From contig JBMYWA010000023.1 of assembly GCA_049606935.1 (NCBI GenBank), forward strand, positions 1 through 29,178: a DNA stretch of 29,178 nucleotides, given 5' to 3'. The stretch is from CAJXZP01 sp049606935. GTDB taxonomy: Bacteria > Bacteroidota > Bacteroidia > Flavobacteriales_G > Salibacteraceae. The notes under the pieces are model-generated. The model searched no databases. It was not told the DNA's origin and worked only from the letters and a program-made list of their open reading frames with translations. Shown here one piece after another: positions 1 through 8,031 of this stretch (position 1 is the stretch's first letter; the number at the start of each line of letters is the position of its first letter). The position numbers and the translations under genes were made by a program.

Positions 1-310
1 CAAATTCTTGATCAATTTCGGTTTCCATATCATACGATGGACGAGTAGCACCCAAAACAATGGTTCCGGTGTATTCTTTTGCCATTCCCATGAACGAATC
101 TATGGTTTTGGTAGCTTTGCCACAACAAACAATTAGTAGCCCAGAAGCTAATGGATCAAGCGTACCTGCATGGCCTACTTTAAAGCGTTTAATTCCGGTT
201 TTATGTTTGAGTTGGTAACGTAGTTTATTGACTACGTCAAATGAGGTCCATTCTAATGGTTTGTCCACCAAAAGCACTTCGCCACCTCTAAAATTGTACA
301 GTTTAGACAT
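1..310 (-). CDS. truB: tRNA pseudouridine synthase B, N-terminal part (3' end beyond window)
   Basis: Makes pseudouridine-55 in the T-loop of elongator tRNAs. About 103 N-terminal residues are present; the rest lies outside the window. The start ATG is at 308-310. Visible family features are the N-terminal LLVDKP segment (residues 13-18), then WTSFDVV, and the catalytic loop GHAGTLDPLASG at residues 46-57, whose Asp52 is the expected nucleophile. The K-x-Y-like segment MAKEYTGTIVLG (76-87) follows. It is the last visible gene of the ftsX-DUF3098-uppP-truB run, 10 nt after the uppP stop, so co-transcription is likely. The truncation is an edge effect, not a pseudogene. Confidence 0.95.
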   Translation of the reverse strand, partial: MSKLYNFRGGEVLLVDKPLEWTSFDVVNKLRYQLKHKTGIKRFKVGHAGTLDPLASGLLIVCCGKATKTIDSFMGMAKEYTGTIVLGATRPSYDMETEIDQEF

Positions 311-320
311 CCAGTACCAA

Positions 321-1112
321 TTACATTAAGTTGATACCCACGGCAATCATACCTACCAGAAAGCAGTAATATGCAAAGTATTTAAGTTGACTTTTCTTTA
401 CTAGAGCAATCATCCAAGTACAAGCCAAAATTCCAGCTACAAATGCAGCAATAAAACCTCCTGAAAGAACAGGAATAGAAAGAGAACCAAAATCGCTACC
501 GCCATCTAAAATGTCTTTAGCCATTTTCCCTAAAATCAATGGTACCACCATTAAAAAAGAGAAACGTGCTGCTTTTTCTTTATCAATACCCAAAATTACG
601 GCTGTTGATATGGTAGCTCCAGAACGAGAAATGCCCGGTAAAATGGCTATGGCTTGTGAAATACCAATAATTAAAGAAGACATAAATGTCACTGGTTTTT
701 CAGTTGATTTAGCTCGGTCGGCCGTCAACAATAATCCTCCAGTAAGCAATAATAAAATCCCTACCCAAAGCGTTTGTCCGCTAAACATTACTTCCAATTG
801 GTCGTTAAATAACACCCCAACAAGCGCTGCCGGAATCATAGAAATAATGATTTTTACGGAGAATATTTTCTCTTCATTCCAATCTTTATTAAACAACCCT
901 GCAATGATTTGCCCAATATCTTTTCGGTAAACTGCTATGGTACTAAGGGCAGTGGCTCCGTGTAAAAGAATGGTAAAAGCCATACTTTCTTTAGGTAAAC
1001 TATTTCCCCCAAAAATGGCTTTCGCCAATTCTAAATGGCCACTACTACTTACGGGTAAAAACTCCGTTAGTCCTTGGATAATTCCAAGAACTATTGCTTC
1101 AAATAAACTCAT
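321..1112 (-). CDS. uppP: undecaprenyl-diphosphatase UppP (BacA family)
   Basis: Integral membrane phosphatase that removes one phosphate from undecaprenyl diphosphate, recycling the lipid carrier for peptidoglycan and other envelope polymers. Its 263 residues match the usual family length. Both signature motifs are intact: the Glu/Ser-rich motif QGLTEFLPVSSSGHL at residues 13-27 (Glu17, His26) and the PGISRSG motif at 159-165 with the essential Arg163. The rest is a series of hydrophobic segments. It starts 9 nt after the DUF3098 gene and ends 10 nt before truB, indicating an operon. The mevalonate-pathway genes 5 kb away feed the same polyprenyl pool, but that link is only functional. Confidence 0.97.
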   Translation of the reverse strand: MSLFEAIVLGIIQGLTEFLPVSSSGHLELAKAIFGGNSLPKESMAFTILLHGATALSTIAVYRKDIGQIIAGLFNKDWNEEKIFSVKIIISMIPAALVGVLFNDQLEVMFSGQTLWVGILLLLTGGLLLTADRAKSTEKPVTFMSSLIIGISQAIAILPGISRSGATISTAVILGIDKEKAARFSFLMVVPLILGKMAKDILDGGSDFGSLSIPVLSGGFIAAFVAGILACTWMIALVKKSQLKYFAYYCFLVGMIAVGINLM

Positions 1113-1121
1113 GGATAATGA

Positions 1122-1370
1122 CTACTCCTGGGTCTTTTTCATGATGGCCAAAAGAATTACACCATACCCGCTCAATATTACAATAGGTGCTATGGTTAAT
1201 CTACGCGTAGAAAAAATGGCGTCACTAAATACTGCAGGATCATCAGAGCCTCCACCGGCCATTAAAAAGAATCCAATAACGATAAGTACAAAACCCGCGA
1301 TTAAATAAATGTAATTTGTTTTAGTAAATGGCATTTGATCGCCACCTGAAATTTCGTTTTTGTTAGCCAT
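1122..1370 (-). CDS. DUF3098 family small membrane protein
   Basis: A small protein of 82 residues with two hydrophobic helices (about residues 22-41 and 61-78) separated by a loop containing SDDPAVFSDAIFSTRRLTIAP. This two-helix layout, the GGSDDP and FSTRR motifs, and the position between ftsX and uppP match the bacteroidetal DUF3098 family, whose function is not established. The start ATG lies 2 nt after the ftsX stop, so translation is probably coupled. Its constant place beside ftsX suggests an envelope or division role, but this is inference from context only. Confidence 0.9.
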   Translation of the reverse strand: MANKNEISGGDQMPFTKTNYIYLIAGFVLIVIGFFLMAGGGSDDPAVFSDAIFSTRRLTIAPIVILSGYGVILLAIMKKTQE

Positions 1371-1372
1371 AA

Positions 1373-2230
1373 CTATCGGTATAATTGATCTGTTTTTAAT
1401 TTTAAATATCTACGTACTGCGAATGTGGTGCTTAGCCAGCTTATTAATAAGCCTAGGCCAATAACCCCACCAATAACGGTAGCGTATAAGGAAATGTCGT
1501 TGATGCCAAATATCTCAGGCATTTGTTTTTGAATGGAGTAAACCACTAATGCGATTAACACAATAGATATTAAAGCCCCATAAAATCCATTCACAATACT
1601 TTTCATAACAAACGGACGCGTAATAAATTGAGGTGTTGCCCCAACTAATTGCATGCTGCGAATGATAAATCGTCTAGAATAAATAGATAATCGAATGGTG
1701 CTATTAATTAACGCCATTGCTACAAATAGTAGCATGACAGAGAATCCGACTAAAACTAATGTGATTTTTTGAATGTTTTCGTTTACGGCAGTTAACAAAT
1801 CTTTGTGGTAATCTACATTTCGGATTTTAGGATTTTTTAATAAATCGGCCTCAATCCACGCTAAACTGTCTGGGTGAGCATATTCGGCATTCATCCGTAC
1901 ATCAATACTTGTAAGTAGTGGATTATAACCTAAAAAGTCTACAAAATCTTCTCCTAAATCGGCTTGTAAAATTTCGGCAGCATCTTCTTTCGAAATAAAC
2001 TCGGTGGTTTTCACAAATCGAGAAGCATCTAGTGATTTTTGCAATCTTTTCACATCCACATCTTTTACGTCATCGCGTAAGTACACCGTAATACCAATGT
2101 TTTCTTTAACAGATTCTGAAATGGACTTTGCTTTTAGTACCAATAATCCAGTAATACCCAACATAAAAAGTACCAAGGCGATACTAATGATTACTGAAAA
2201 ATACGATTTGCTTGAGTTGCTTGAAGCCAT
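1373..2230 (-). CDS. ftsX: cell division protein FtsX (permease-like)
   Basis: Membrane partner of the ATPase FtsE; in other bacteria the complex couples division to activation of peptidoglycan hydrolases. The 285 residues show the FtsX layout: one N-terminal membrane helix (about 11-33), a large extracytoplasmic domain (34-155) with ITVYLRDDV near its start, then three C-terminal helices (about 156-178, 212-234 and 249-270). The cytoplasmic segment RSMQLVGAT at 191-199 is characteristic. ftsE is not adjacent, as is common in Bacteroidota. It is the first gene of the ftsX-DUF3098-uppP-truB unit. Its promoter should lie in the 135-bp divergent gap shared with the alkB-like gene; only one-mismatch versions of TAnnTTTG (for example 2270-2277) are seen there. 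Confidence 0.95.
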   Translation of the reverse strand: MASSNSSKSYFSVIISIALVLFMLGITGLLVLKAKSISESVKENIGITVYLRDDVKDVDVKRLQKSLDASRFVKTTEFISKEDAAEILQADLGEDFVDFLGYNPLLTSIDVRMNAEYAHPDSLAWIEADLLKNPKIRNVDYHKDLLTAVNENIQKITLVLVGFSVMLLFVAMALINSTIRLSIYSRRFIIRSMQLVGATPQFITRPFVMKSIVNGFYGALISIVLIALVVYSIQKQMPEIFGINDISLYATVIGGVIGLGLLISWLSTTFAVRRYLKLKTDQLYR

Positions 2231-2237
2231 GCTAATT

Positions 2238-2257
2238 AATTGAATTTCTGTTCAATT
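2238..2257. other. Perfect 7-bp inverted repeat in the ftsX leader
   Basis: AATTGAA (2238-2244) and TTCAATT (2251-2257) are perfect inverted repeats around a 6-nt loop. The repeat ends 7 nt before the ftsX ATG, so it would lie in the 5' leader of ftsX mRNA. It could be a small operator or a translation-affecting hairpin. It is short and AT-rich, so chance is a real possibility. Confidence 0.3.
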
Positions 2258-2326
2258 TTTAATAGGGCGCTAAATTAAAAAAATTACCGAGCAGCCCATA
2301 TTTACAATCACTAAATAGATTTAAGA

Positions 2327-2361
2327 TTTGTTAATGAAGCCGTTTTCAATGCCTAATTTTG
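2327..2361 (+). promoter_or_regulatory. Bacteroidota-type promoter for the alkB-like gene
   Basis: TTTG at 2327-2330 and TAATTTTG at 2354-2361 match the Bacteroidota sigma-70 consensus (-33 TTTG, -7 TAnnTTTG) with 23 bp between them. The -7 box ends only 4 nt before the ATG at 2366. The transcript is therefore expected to begin at or within a few bases of the start codon. Confidence 0.6.
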
Positions 2362-2365
2362 GGCC

Positions 2366-2974
2366 ATGTCGCTTTTTGAAACCAAACCAACAAAGATTTC
2401 GCTGCCATTAATTGAGGGTGAAGGTTGGTATTTAAAGGGCTTTTTATCGGAGTTGGAACAGGAAGAGTTGAAGGCTCATTTATGGTCTCATTACAATTGG
2501 GAGCAACCCCATTTAACGGTTTTTGGTAAATCACATCCCATACCCCGAATGGCTGCTTGGGTGGTAAACAAAGAGGTAGGTTATGATTATTCAGGTATTA
2601 AACATGAATTGCAGCCATGGTCTGCGCCTTTATTAGCAGTGAAACAAAAAATTGAATTAGCTACAGGAACAGAATTTAATAGTGTTTTGTTGAATGCCTA
2701 TAGAAATGGTTCGGATAAAATGGGGTGGCACTCCGATTATGAAAAGGCTTTGGGTAACGACCCGCTAATTGCTTCTTTAAATTTAGGAACGGCCCGTAGG
2801 TTTGATTTACGAAATACGAAGAACACATCTGATGAGGTAAAAATTCATTTAGAACCGGGTAGTTTGCTTTTTATGGGAAGTGGAATTCAAAAGCACTATA
2901 AACATCAAGTACCTCAACAAAAAAGAGTAGAAGGTTTACGAATTAACTTGACTTTTAGGAAGGTAGTGAAATAA
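2366..2974 (+). CDS. alkB: AlkB-type 2-oxoglutarate/Fe(II) DNA repair dioxygenase, ALKBH2-like
   Basis: Predicted to remove methyl or etheno adducts from damaged DNA bases by oxidative dealkylation, using Fe(II), O2 and 2-oxoglutarate. The 202 residues carry the double-stranded beta-helix motifs. NAYRNGSDKMGWHSDYE ends at residue 126 and supplies iron ligands His122 and Asp124. QKHYKHQVP (175-183) supplies the distal His180. RINLTFRK (192-199) supplies the 2-oxoglutarate-binding arginines Arg192 and Arg198. The C-terminal RxNLTFRK block resembles eukaryotic ALKBH2/3 and bacterial short AlkB2-type proteins more than E. coli AlkB. It stands alone, divergent from ftsX, under its own promoter with almost no leader. 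No Ada-type regulator is nearby, so an adaptive-response link cannot be judged. Confidence 0.92.
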   Translation: MSLFETKPTKISLPLIEGEGWYLKGFLSELEQEELKAHLWSHYNWEQPHLTVFGKSHPIPRMAAWVVNKEVGYDYSGIKHELQPWSAPLLAVKQKIELATGTEFNSVLLNAYRNGSDKMGWHSDYEKALGNDPLIASLNLGTARRFDLRNTKNTSDEVKIHLEPGSLLFMGSGIQKHYKHQVPQQKRVEGLRINLTFRKVVK

Positions 2975-2990
2975 ACTAAGGATTAAACGC

Positions 2991-2998
2991 TATATTTG
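2991..2998 (+). promoter_or_regulatory. -7 promoter box (TATATTTG) for the T9SS-exported protein gene
   Basis: Exact match to TAnnTTTG, 17 nt before the ATG at 3016. No clear -33 TTTG is visible at the proper distance, so the call rests on the -7 box and its position. Confidence 0.5.
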
Positions 2999-3015
2999 AG
3001 CTCAACCTTTTTACT

Positions 3016-4416
3016 ATGAAAAAACTATTTCTGACACTTACTCTTGGTTTATTTTTCCATACTGGATTCACTCAAAACTGGTCTTTAGTTATGCCCAATG
3101 ATACTTTGGTTTATGAGCAAAATGATCCAGAAGTCCATTTATATACAGTTTGGGTAGATAGTATTTCTCAATTTTCAAATCAAACGAGGTATTATATGAA
3201 TCAGATCTCACCAGGAAAAGTTGTAGATACTATTCCCTATGATTCAAGTTGTGCGTATGTGAGTTGGTACCCTCCTTCCCAAGTTTATATTCGAGAATTA
3301 ACTCAGCCACAAATGGTTGGGCTATGGATGTCTGATTCAAGTGGGCACTGGACAATTTCATATGGGGATCAAAAGATTTTGATAAATACAAATGCTCATG
3401 TTGGAGACTTTTGGTTGTGTGATAGTTTGCAAAATGACACCATGCAAATGATAGCCTATGAAAATCGTTTTGTTGATTTGTTTCAAGTATTCGATTCAGT
3501 TAAGGTGTTTGAGGTTAATGGGCTGGAATTAGTCCTATCTAAAAATTATGGGTTATTAAATGCAATTGACTTTTCTAAAGACTATTACCGCAAATATGAA
3601 TTAATAGGTGTTCACAATTTAAAGGTAGGGCAAAGTATACCCATGGGTGTTGATTATTTTGATTACAATGTTGGAGATAAGTTTGTTAGATGGGTGGGTT
3701 GGTATGATTCAGATGGACCTAATATTAATATTTACAAAAGAACTGTTCAAAGTAAGCAAATTGTGAATGATACTGTAATCTATGATTATGGAAATAAGAA
3801 GATTAAATATTCACCAACAATGAACCCCATGTTAAACGCCTTTCCGAATACAATGGCAGAGGCAGTTCCATTTTTTTTGGATACTGGATTATATGATTCT
3901 GGAATTATTGTTAACGTCAAAATGTATAATGATTATGATGGTGATCTGGTTAAGGGTAATGAAAATTCTTTTGATAATGGGTATGGATATTGCTTGATGA
4001 ATAATAAGTGGGTTGAGGTGAAAATTACAGGCCCTTTCTGTGAATATGCGCTAGGAATAGAACCAAAAATAGAGTCCATTTTAACTGGGTTTTATTCGCA
4101 TGCAGATGAACTGGTTGGTTATATTAAGGATGGTGTACCACATGGTGATACTACTAGTGTTTCTGAACTTGAAACAGAAAAATATTTTAAAGTGTTCCCA
4201 AATCCAGTATCGAGTAAATTACATATTACCACAGAAAAGTTTAAAGATTTACTATCTTATGAGGTGACGAATCTTCATGGTGATTTGGTGAAATCAAATA
4301 CGTTTCAGTTTGCGGTTGAATTACAAGTGAATGGCTTGGCTAAGGGTTTTTACATTGTTATTATTCGTAATAATAACGGGGAGGTTTTACTTCGAAAAAA
4401 AGTGGTGGTATTGTAG
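3016..4416 (+). CDS. secreted protein with T9SS type A C-terminal sorting domain
   Basis: Predicted to be exported by Sec and then moved across the outer membrane by the type IX secretion system. It starts with a signal peptide (about residues 1-19, MKKLFLTLTLGLFFHTGFT, cleavage before Gln20). Residues 390-466 form a typical Por_Secre_tail domain: YFKVFPNPVSSKLHI, a central LHGDLV turn, then LAKGFYIVII and a basic-hydrophobic end. The roughly 370 residues between are rich in Tyr, Asp and Asn, as in extracellular beta-proteins, and I recognise no enzymatic motif. It lies between the alkB-like gene and asnS with its own -7 box, probably monocistronic. The destination follows from the tail; the function is unknown. 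Confidence 0.85.
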   Translation: MKKLFLTLTLGLFFHTGFTQNWSLVMPNDTLVYEQNDPEVHLYTVWVDSISQFSNQTRYYMNQISPGKVVDTIPYDSSCAYVSWYPPSQVYIRELTQPQMVGLWMSDSSGHWTISYGDQKILINTNAHVGDFWLCDSLQNDTMQMIAYENRFVDLFQVFDSVKVFEVNGLELVLSKNYGLLNAIDFSKDYYRKYELIGVHNLKVGQSIPMGVDYFDYNVGDKFVRWVGWYDSDGPNINIYKRTVQSKQIVNDTVIYDYGNKKIKYSPTMNPMLNAFPNTMAEAVPFFLDTGLYDSGIIVNVKMYNDYDGDLVKGNENSFDNGYGYCLMNNKWVEVKITGPFCEYALGIEPKIESILTGFYSHADELVGYIKDGVPHGDTTSVSELETEKYFKVFPNPVSSKLHITTEKFKDLLSYEVTNLHGDLVKSNTFQFAVELQVNGLAKGFYIVIIRNNNGEVLLRKKVVVL

Positions 4417-4462
4417 CCTAAAAGCCAATTGTCAAAAGCCCTTAAAAATCCTTCCAAATCGC

Positions 4463-4470
4463 TACCTTTG
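4463..4470 (+). promoter_or_regulatory. -7 promoter box (TACCTTTG) for asnS
   Basis: Exact TAnnTTTG match, 26 nt before the asnS ATG at 4497, giving a leader of roughly 20-25 nt. No good -33 element is seen at the standard spacing. Confidence 0.5.
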
Positions 4471-4496
4471 CGGGCTTAAATTTTTAGACAATCAAA

Positions 4497-5936
4497 ATGC
4501 GAACAAAGATCAAAGACCTGTTGGCCAGTCAAGGCACACAAGACGGAATTACTGTTAAAGGGTGGGTGCGTACCAAAAGAGGTAGCAAAAACGTATCGTT
4601 CATAGCAATGAATGATGGTTCTACTATTAATAATATTCAAGTGGTGGTTGATAATGCAAATTTTGACGAAGAAGAGTTGAAACGTATTACCACTGGTGCT
4701 GCTTTGAGCGTTGTTGGGAATTTAATTGAAAGTCAAGGAGCTGGTCAAAGCTTTGAAGTAGAAGCTAAGGAAATTGAAATTTTAGGTGATGCGAGTACGG
4801 ATGAGTACCCATTACAACCTAAACGTCACTCTTTAGAGTTTTTGCGTGAAATAGCGCATTTACGTCCGCGAACTAATTATTTCAGCGCGGTTTTACGTAT
4901 TAGAAATGCTGCGGCATACGCCATTCATGAGTACTTTAACCAAAAGGGTTTTGTATGGATGCATACGCCAATCATTACGGGAAGTGATGCTGAAGGAGCG
5001 GGGGAAATGTTTAAGGTAACCAACATGGATATCAATAACGCACCCACTACCGAAGAGGGAGAAGTTGATTTTTCGAAAGACTTTTTTGGAAAGGCTACAA
5101 ACCTTACTGTCTCTGGTCAGCTAGAAGCAGAGCTTGGAGCTATGGCTTTAGGAGAGGTGTACACGTTTGGACCTACTTTTAGAGCGGAAAACTCAAATAC
5201 TACACGTCATTTAGCAGAGTTTTGGATGGTAGAGCCAGAAGTGGCATTCAATGACTTGGATGACAATATGGATTTGGCCGAGGACTTTTTGAAATATGTG
5301 ATCCAATCTATTTTAGAAAAGTGCGATGACGATTTAAGCTTTTTGAGTAAGCGCTTAAGCGATGAAGAGAAAGTGAAGCCAGCTGCTGAACGTTCGCCAA
5401 TGGAACTAAAAGAAAAGTTACAGTTTGTTGTAGATAACGACTTTGAGCGTGTTTCATACACTGATGCAATTCAGATTTTAAGAAACTCTAAACCCAACAA
5501 GAAAAAGAAATTCCAATTTGTGATTGACGGTTGGGGAGCAGATTTACAATCAGAGCACGAGCGTTATTTGGTAGAGAAGCATTTTAAAAAACCAGTGATT
5601 TTATTTGATTATCCGGCCAATATCAAGGCTTTCTATATGCGTGAAAACGAAGATGGAAAAACGGTAAGAGCTATGGATATTCTTTTCCCAGGAATTGGAG
5701 AAATGGTGGGTGGTTCGCAACGTGAAGAACGTTACGATGTGCTACTTAACAAAATCAAAACCATGGGTATTGAAGAAGAGGAATTATCTTGGTATTTAGA
5801 TACTCGTAAATTTGGTACAGCGCCACATAGTGGCTTTGGTTTAGGGTTTGAGCGTTTAATTCTTTTCCTTTCTGGAATGGGTAACATTAGAGATGTAATT
5901 CCATTTCCACGTACACCTGGAAACGCAGAATTTTAG
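4497..5936 (+). CDS. asnS: asparaginyl-tRNA synthetase
   Basis: Class II synthetase that charges tRNA-Asn with asparagine in the cytoplasm. It has 479 residues. The N-terminal OB-fold anticodon-binding domain includes ITVKGWVRTKRGSKNVSFI (18-36). The catalytic core has motif 2 around FGPTFRAENSNTTRHLAEF (224-242) and motif 3 GFGLGFERL (446-454), ending in the AsnRS-type IRDVIPFPRTPG segment. The Pro-Phe-Pro-Arg ending and the GDAEGAGEMF region separate it from AspRS, which is also encoded here (27312-29069). Having both suggests direct Asn-tRNA charging rather than obligatory transamidation. It reads toward the mevalonate genes but is separated from them by 78 bp containing a heptamer repeat. 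Confidence 0.97.
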   Translation: MRTKIKDLLASQGTQDGITVKGWVRTKRGSKNVSFIAMNDGSTINNIQVVVDNANFDEEELKRITTGAALSVVGNLIESQGAGQSFEVEAKEIEILGDASTDEYPLQPKRHSLEFLREIAHLRPRTNYFSAVLRIRNAAAYAIHEYFNQKGFVWMHTPIITGSDAEGAGEMFKVTNMDINNAPTTEEGEVDFSKDFFGKATNLTVSGQLEAELGAMALGEVYTFGPTFRAENSNTTRHLAEFWMVEPEVAFNDLDDNMDLAEDFLKYVIQSILEKCDDDLSFLSKRLSDEEKVKPAAERSPMELKEKLQFVVDNDFERVSYTDAIQILRNSKPNKKKKFQFVIDGWGADLQSEHERYLVEKHFKKPVILFDYPANIKAFYMRENEDGKTVRAMDILFPGIGEMVGGSQREERYDVLLNKIKTMGIEEEELSWYLDTRKFGTAPHSGFGLGFERLILFLSGMGNIRDVIPFPRTPGNAEF

Positions 5937-5939
5937 GTA

Positions 5940-5974
5940 GAAGATCGAAGGCTGAAGTCGGAAGACGGAAGTTG
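5940..5974. repeat. Heptanucleotide tandem repeat, five GAAGnnn units
   Basis: Directly after the asnS stop, five consecutive 7-bp units each begin with GAAG: GAAGATC, GAAGGCT, GAAGTCG, GAAGACG, GAAGTTG. The phase is exact over 35 bp. It resembles the short tandemly repeated heptanucleotide elements known from several bacterial genomes. It lies between asnS and the diphosphomevalonate decarboxylase gene and has no coding role. Confidence 0.75.
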
Positions 5975-6014
5975 AAACTCAAATAGTTTTTATCAAGACT
6001 TCATAGTTAAGCAT

Positions 6015-7091
6015 ATGTCAATTATTGCAGAAGGTGGTGTAAAAAATGTTCCGGATGGATTTTCTGGAGAAGTAAAATGGGAAAGCCCATCTAACATTGC
6101 GTTGGTAAAATATTGGGGTAAAACAGGTAATCAAATTCCTGCAAACCCTTCTATTAGTTTTACGTTAAGCGAGAGTAAAACCAAAACCAAAATTCAATAC
6201 GCTAAGCGTAAAGATGTAGGTGATGGACCACAGGTGTGTTTCATGTTTGAGGGGAAAGATGCGGGTCAGTTTGGAGAGAAAACGTTTTTATTTCTAAAAA
6301 AAGTAGAAGCTTATTTCCCATTTTTAAGTCAGCTAGAATTAACTATCGATACTGAAAATACTTTTCCGCATTCAAGTGGTATTGCGTCTTCAGCTTCAGG
6401 TATGAGTGCTATGGCGTTATGCTTAATGAGTATTGAAAAGGAACTGAACCCGGATATTTCTGAAGACTATTTTTATCAAAAAGCATCTTTTATCGCGCGT
6501 TTAGGTTCGGGTAGTGCATGTCGTTCGGTTTATGGAGGATTGACCACTTGGGGAGAAAGTTCGCTGCAAAACTCAAGTAACGAAATTGCGATTCCTGTAG
6601 TGGAAACTCATGAAGTTTTTGATGAATTTCAAGATACTATCTTATTAATTGAACGTGGTCAAAAAGAGGTTTCCAGTACTGTGGGCCACGGATTAATGCA
6701 TTCTAATCCATACGCAGAAACCCGTTTTAAACAAGCGCAAGACAATACGACTAAGCTAAACGAAATTTTACAATCGGGTAACCTAGAGGAGTTTGGTGCT
6801 TTAGTGGAGAGTGAGGCCTTAACTTTACATGGAATGATGATGACGTCTACGCCTTACTTCATGTTAATGAAACCAAACACAGTGGCGGTTATTCATGATT
6901 TGTGGGCCTATAGAAAGGCTACAGGAAACCATGTGTATTTTACTTTAGATGCGGGAGCTAATGTTCATTTATTGTATCCAAAATCGGAAGCAAAAGAGGT
7001 GTTGCAGTGGATTAAAAATGAGTTAGTTGGCTATTGTGAGAACAAAATGTATATTTGTGACGCGGTAGGACGGGGACCCAAATCGCAATAA
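6015..7091 (+). CDS. mvaD: diphosphomevalonate decarboxylase
   Basis: Catalyses the ATP-dependent decarboxylation of mevalonate 5-diphosphate to isopentenyl diphosphate, the last step of the classical mevalonate pathway. The 358 residues show GHMP-superfamily features specific to this enzyme: NIALVKYWGK (27-36), the phosphate-binding loop HSSGIASSASGMSA (119-132), GSGSACRSVYGG (164-175) and TLDAGANVHLL (310-320) with the catalytic Asp312. The next gene starts 1 nt after its stop, so the two are translated from one message. A mevalonate rather than MEP route is known from many Flavobacteriales. The upstream gap contains the heptamer repeat and no clear exact promoter box. Confidence 0.95.
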   Translation: MSIIAEGGVKNVPDGFSGEVKWESPSNIALVKYWGKTGNQIPANPSISFTLSESKTKTKIQYAKRKDVGDGPQVCFMFEGKDAGQFGEKTFLFLKKVEAYFPFLSQLELTIDTENTFPHSSGIASSASGMSAMALCLMSIEKELNPDISEDYFYQKASFIARLGSGSACRSVYGGLTTWGESSLQNSSNEIAIPVVETHEVFDEFQDTILLIERGQKEVSSTVGHGLMHSNPYAETRFKQAQDNTTKLNEILQSGNLEEFGALVESEALTLHGMMMTSTPYFMLMKPNTVAVIHDLWAYRKATGNHVYFTLDAGANVHLLYPKSEAKEVLQWIKNELVGYCENKMYICDAVGRGPKSQ

Positions 7092-7092
7092 A

Positions 7093-8031
7093 ATGATTAA
7101 AGAAGCACTCTTTCATTCAAAAATTTTGCTCTTCGGAGAGTATGGAATCATTCAAGATTCTATGGGTTTATCTATTCCTTACAAAGCCTATATGGGTGAG
7201 TTAAAGTATGAGGATAGAGACTCAGAAGTGGCCCAAAATTCCAACGGACATTTAGTTAACTTTCACAAGCATTTATTGGCCATGGCCGATGCTAAGGAAT
7301 TGCCGGTTCAATTGAATTTGGTTCAGTTTGGAGAGGATATCGCCAACGGAATGTATTTTGATTCTACCATCCCGCAGGGCTATGGTGTAGGAAGTTCAGG
7401 AGCTTTAGTTGCTGCTATTTATGATAAATACGCAGTAGATAAATTGAACCCAGAAAACAATTTATCATCCGAAGATATCATAAAGCTTAAAGCTGCTTTT
7501 GGCACCATAGAGTCCTATTTTCATGGTAAAAGTTCAGGGGTGGATCCATTGATTTGCTACTTAAAACTTCCCGTTTTAATTAAATCAAAAAGCGATGTAA
7601 ACACCATTGGAATTCCAGATGAAAAGGAAGGCAATGGCGCTATCTTTTTAATGAACACCGGTACTATTGGAGAAACTCAAGGTATGGTAAATATTTTCAT
7701 GGAACGAATGAAGCAAGAAGGTTTCCGTAACATGATTAAAAAAGATTTTAAAAAATACAATGATCAATGCATTTCGGCATTTTTGGAAGGAGAAACGCAA
7801 CCTCTTTTTGATAGCTTGAAACATTTATCTTCATTAGTACTTCAAAATTTCAAACCTATGATTCCATCTAATTTCCAAAAATATTGGGAAGATGGTTTAA
7901 AATCAAACGCGTATTACTTGAAGCTTTGCGGCTCTGGTGGCGGTGGTTTTATTTTAGGTTTTACGCGCGATTTTCCAAAAGCGCAAAAGATGCTTCAAGG
8001 TCAAGAACTCGAGGTAATCTATAAATTTTGA
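7093..8031 (+). CDS. GHMP kinase, probable mevalonate kinase
   Basis: Predicted to phosphorylate mevalonate (or less likely phosphomevalonate) with ATP. The 312 residues contain the N-terminal KILLFGEYGII (10-20), the ATP-binding loop PQGYGVGSSGALVAA (94-108), HGKSSGVDPLICY (144-156) with the catalytic-type Asp151, and the C-terminal glycine-rich KLCGSGGGGFILGF. Sequence alone does not separate mevalonate kinase from phosphomevalonate kinase with certainty; the FGEYGII start and HGKSSGVDP favour mevalonate kinase. It follows mvaD by 1 nt and overlaps the UbiA-family gene by 4 nt, so the three genes form one translationally coupled unit. Confidence 0.85.
   Translation: MIKEALFHSKILLFGEYGIIQDSMGLSIPYKAYMGELKYEDRDSEVAQNSNGHLVNFHKHLLAMADAKELPVQLNLVQFGEDIANGMYFDSTIPQGYGVGSSGALVAAIYDKYAVDKLNPENNLSSEDIIKLKAAFGTIESYFHGKSSGVDPLICYLKLPVLIKSKSDVNTIGIPDEKEGNGAIFLMNTGTIGETQGMVNIFMERMKQEGFRNMIKKDFKKYNDQCISAFLEGETQPLFDSLKHLSSLVLQNFKPMIPSNFQKYWEDGLKSNAYYLKLCGSGGGGFILGFTRDFPKAQKMLQGQELEVIYKF

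Noticed and set aside
511..930. 139-codon plus-strand reading frame inside uppP
   Set aside because: It lies antisense to a gene with intact catalytic motifs, has no similarity to a known protein and no promoter box.
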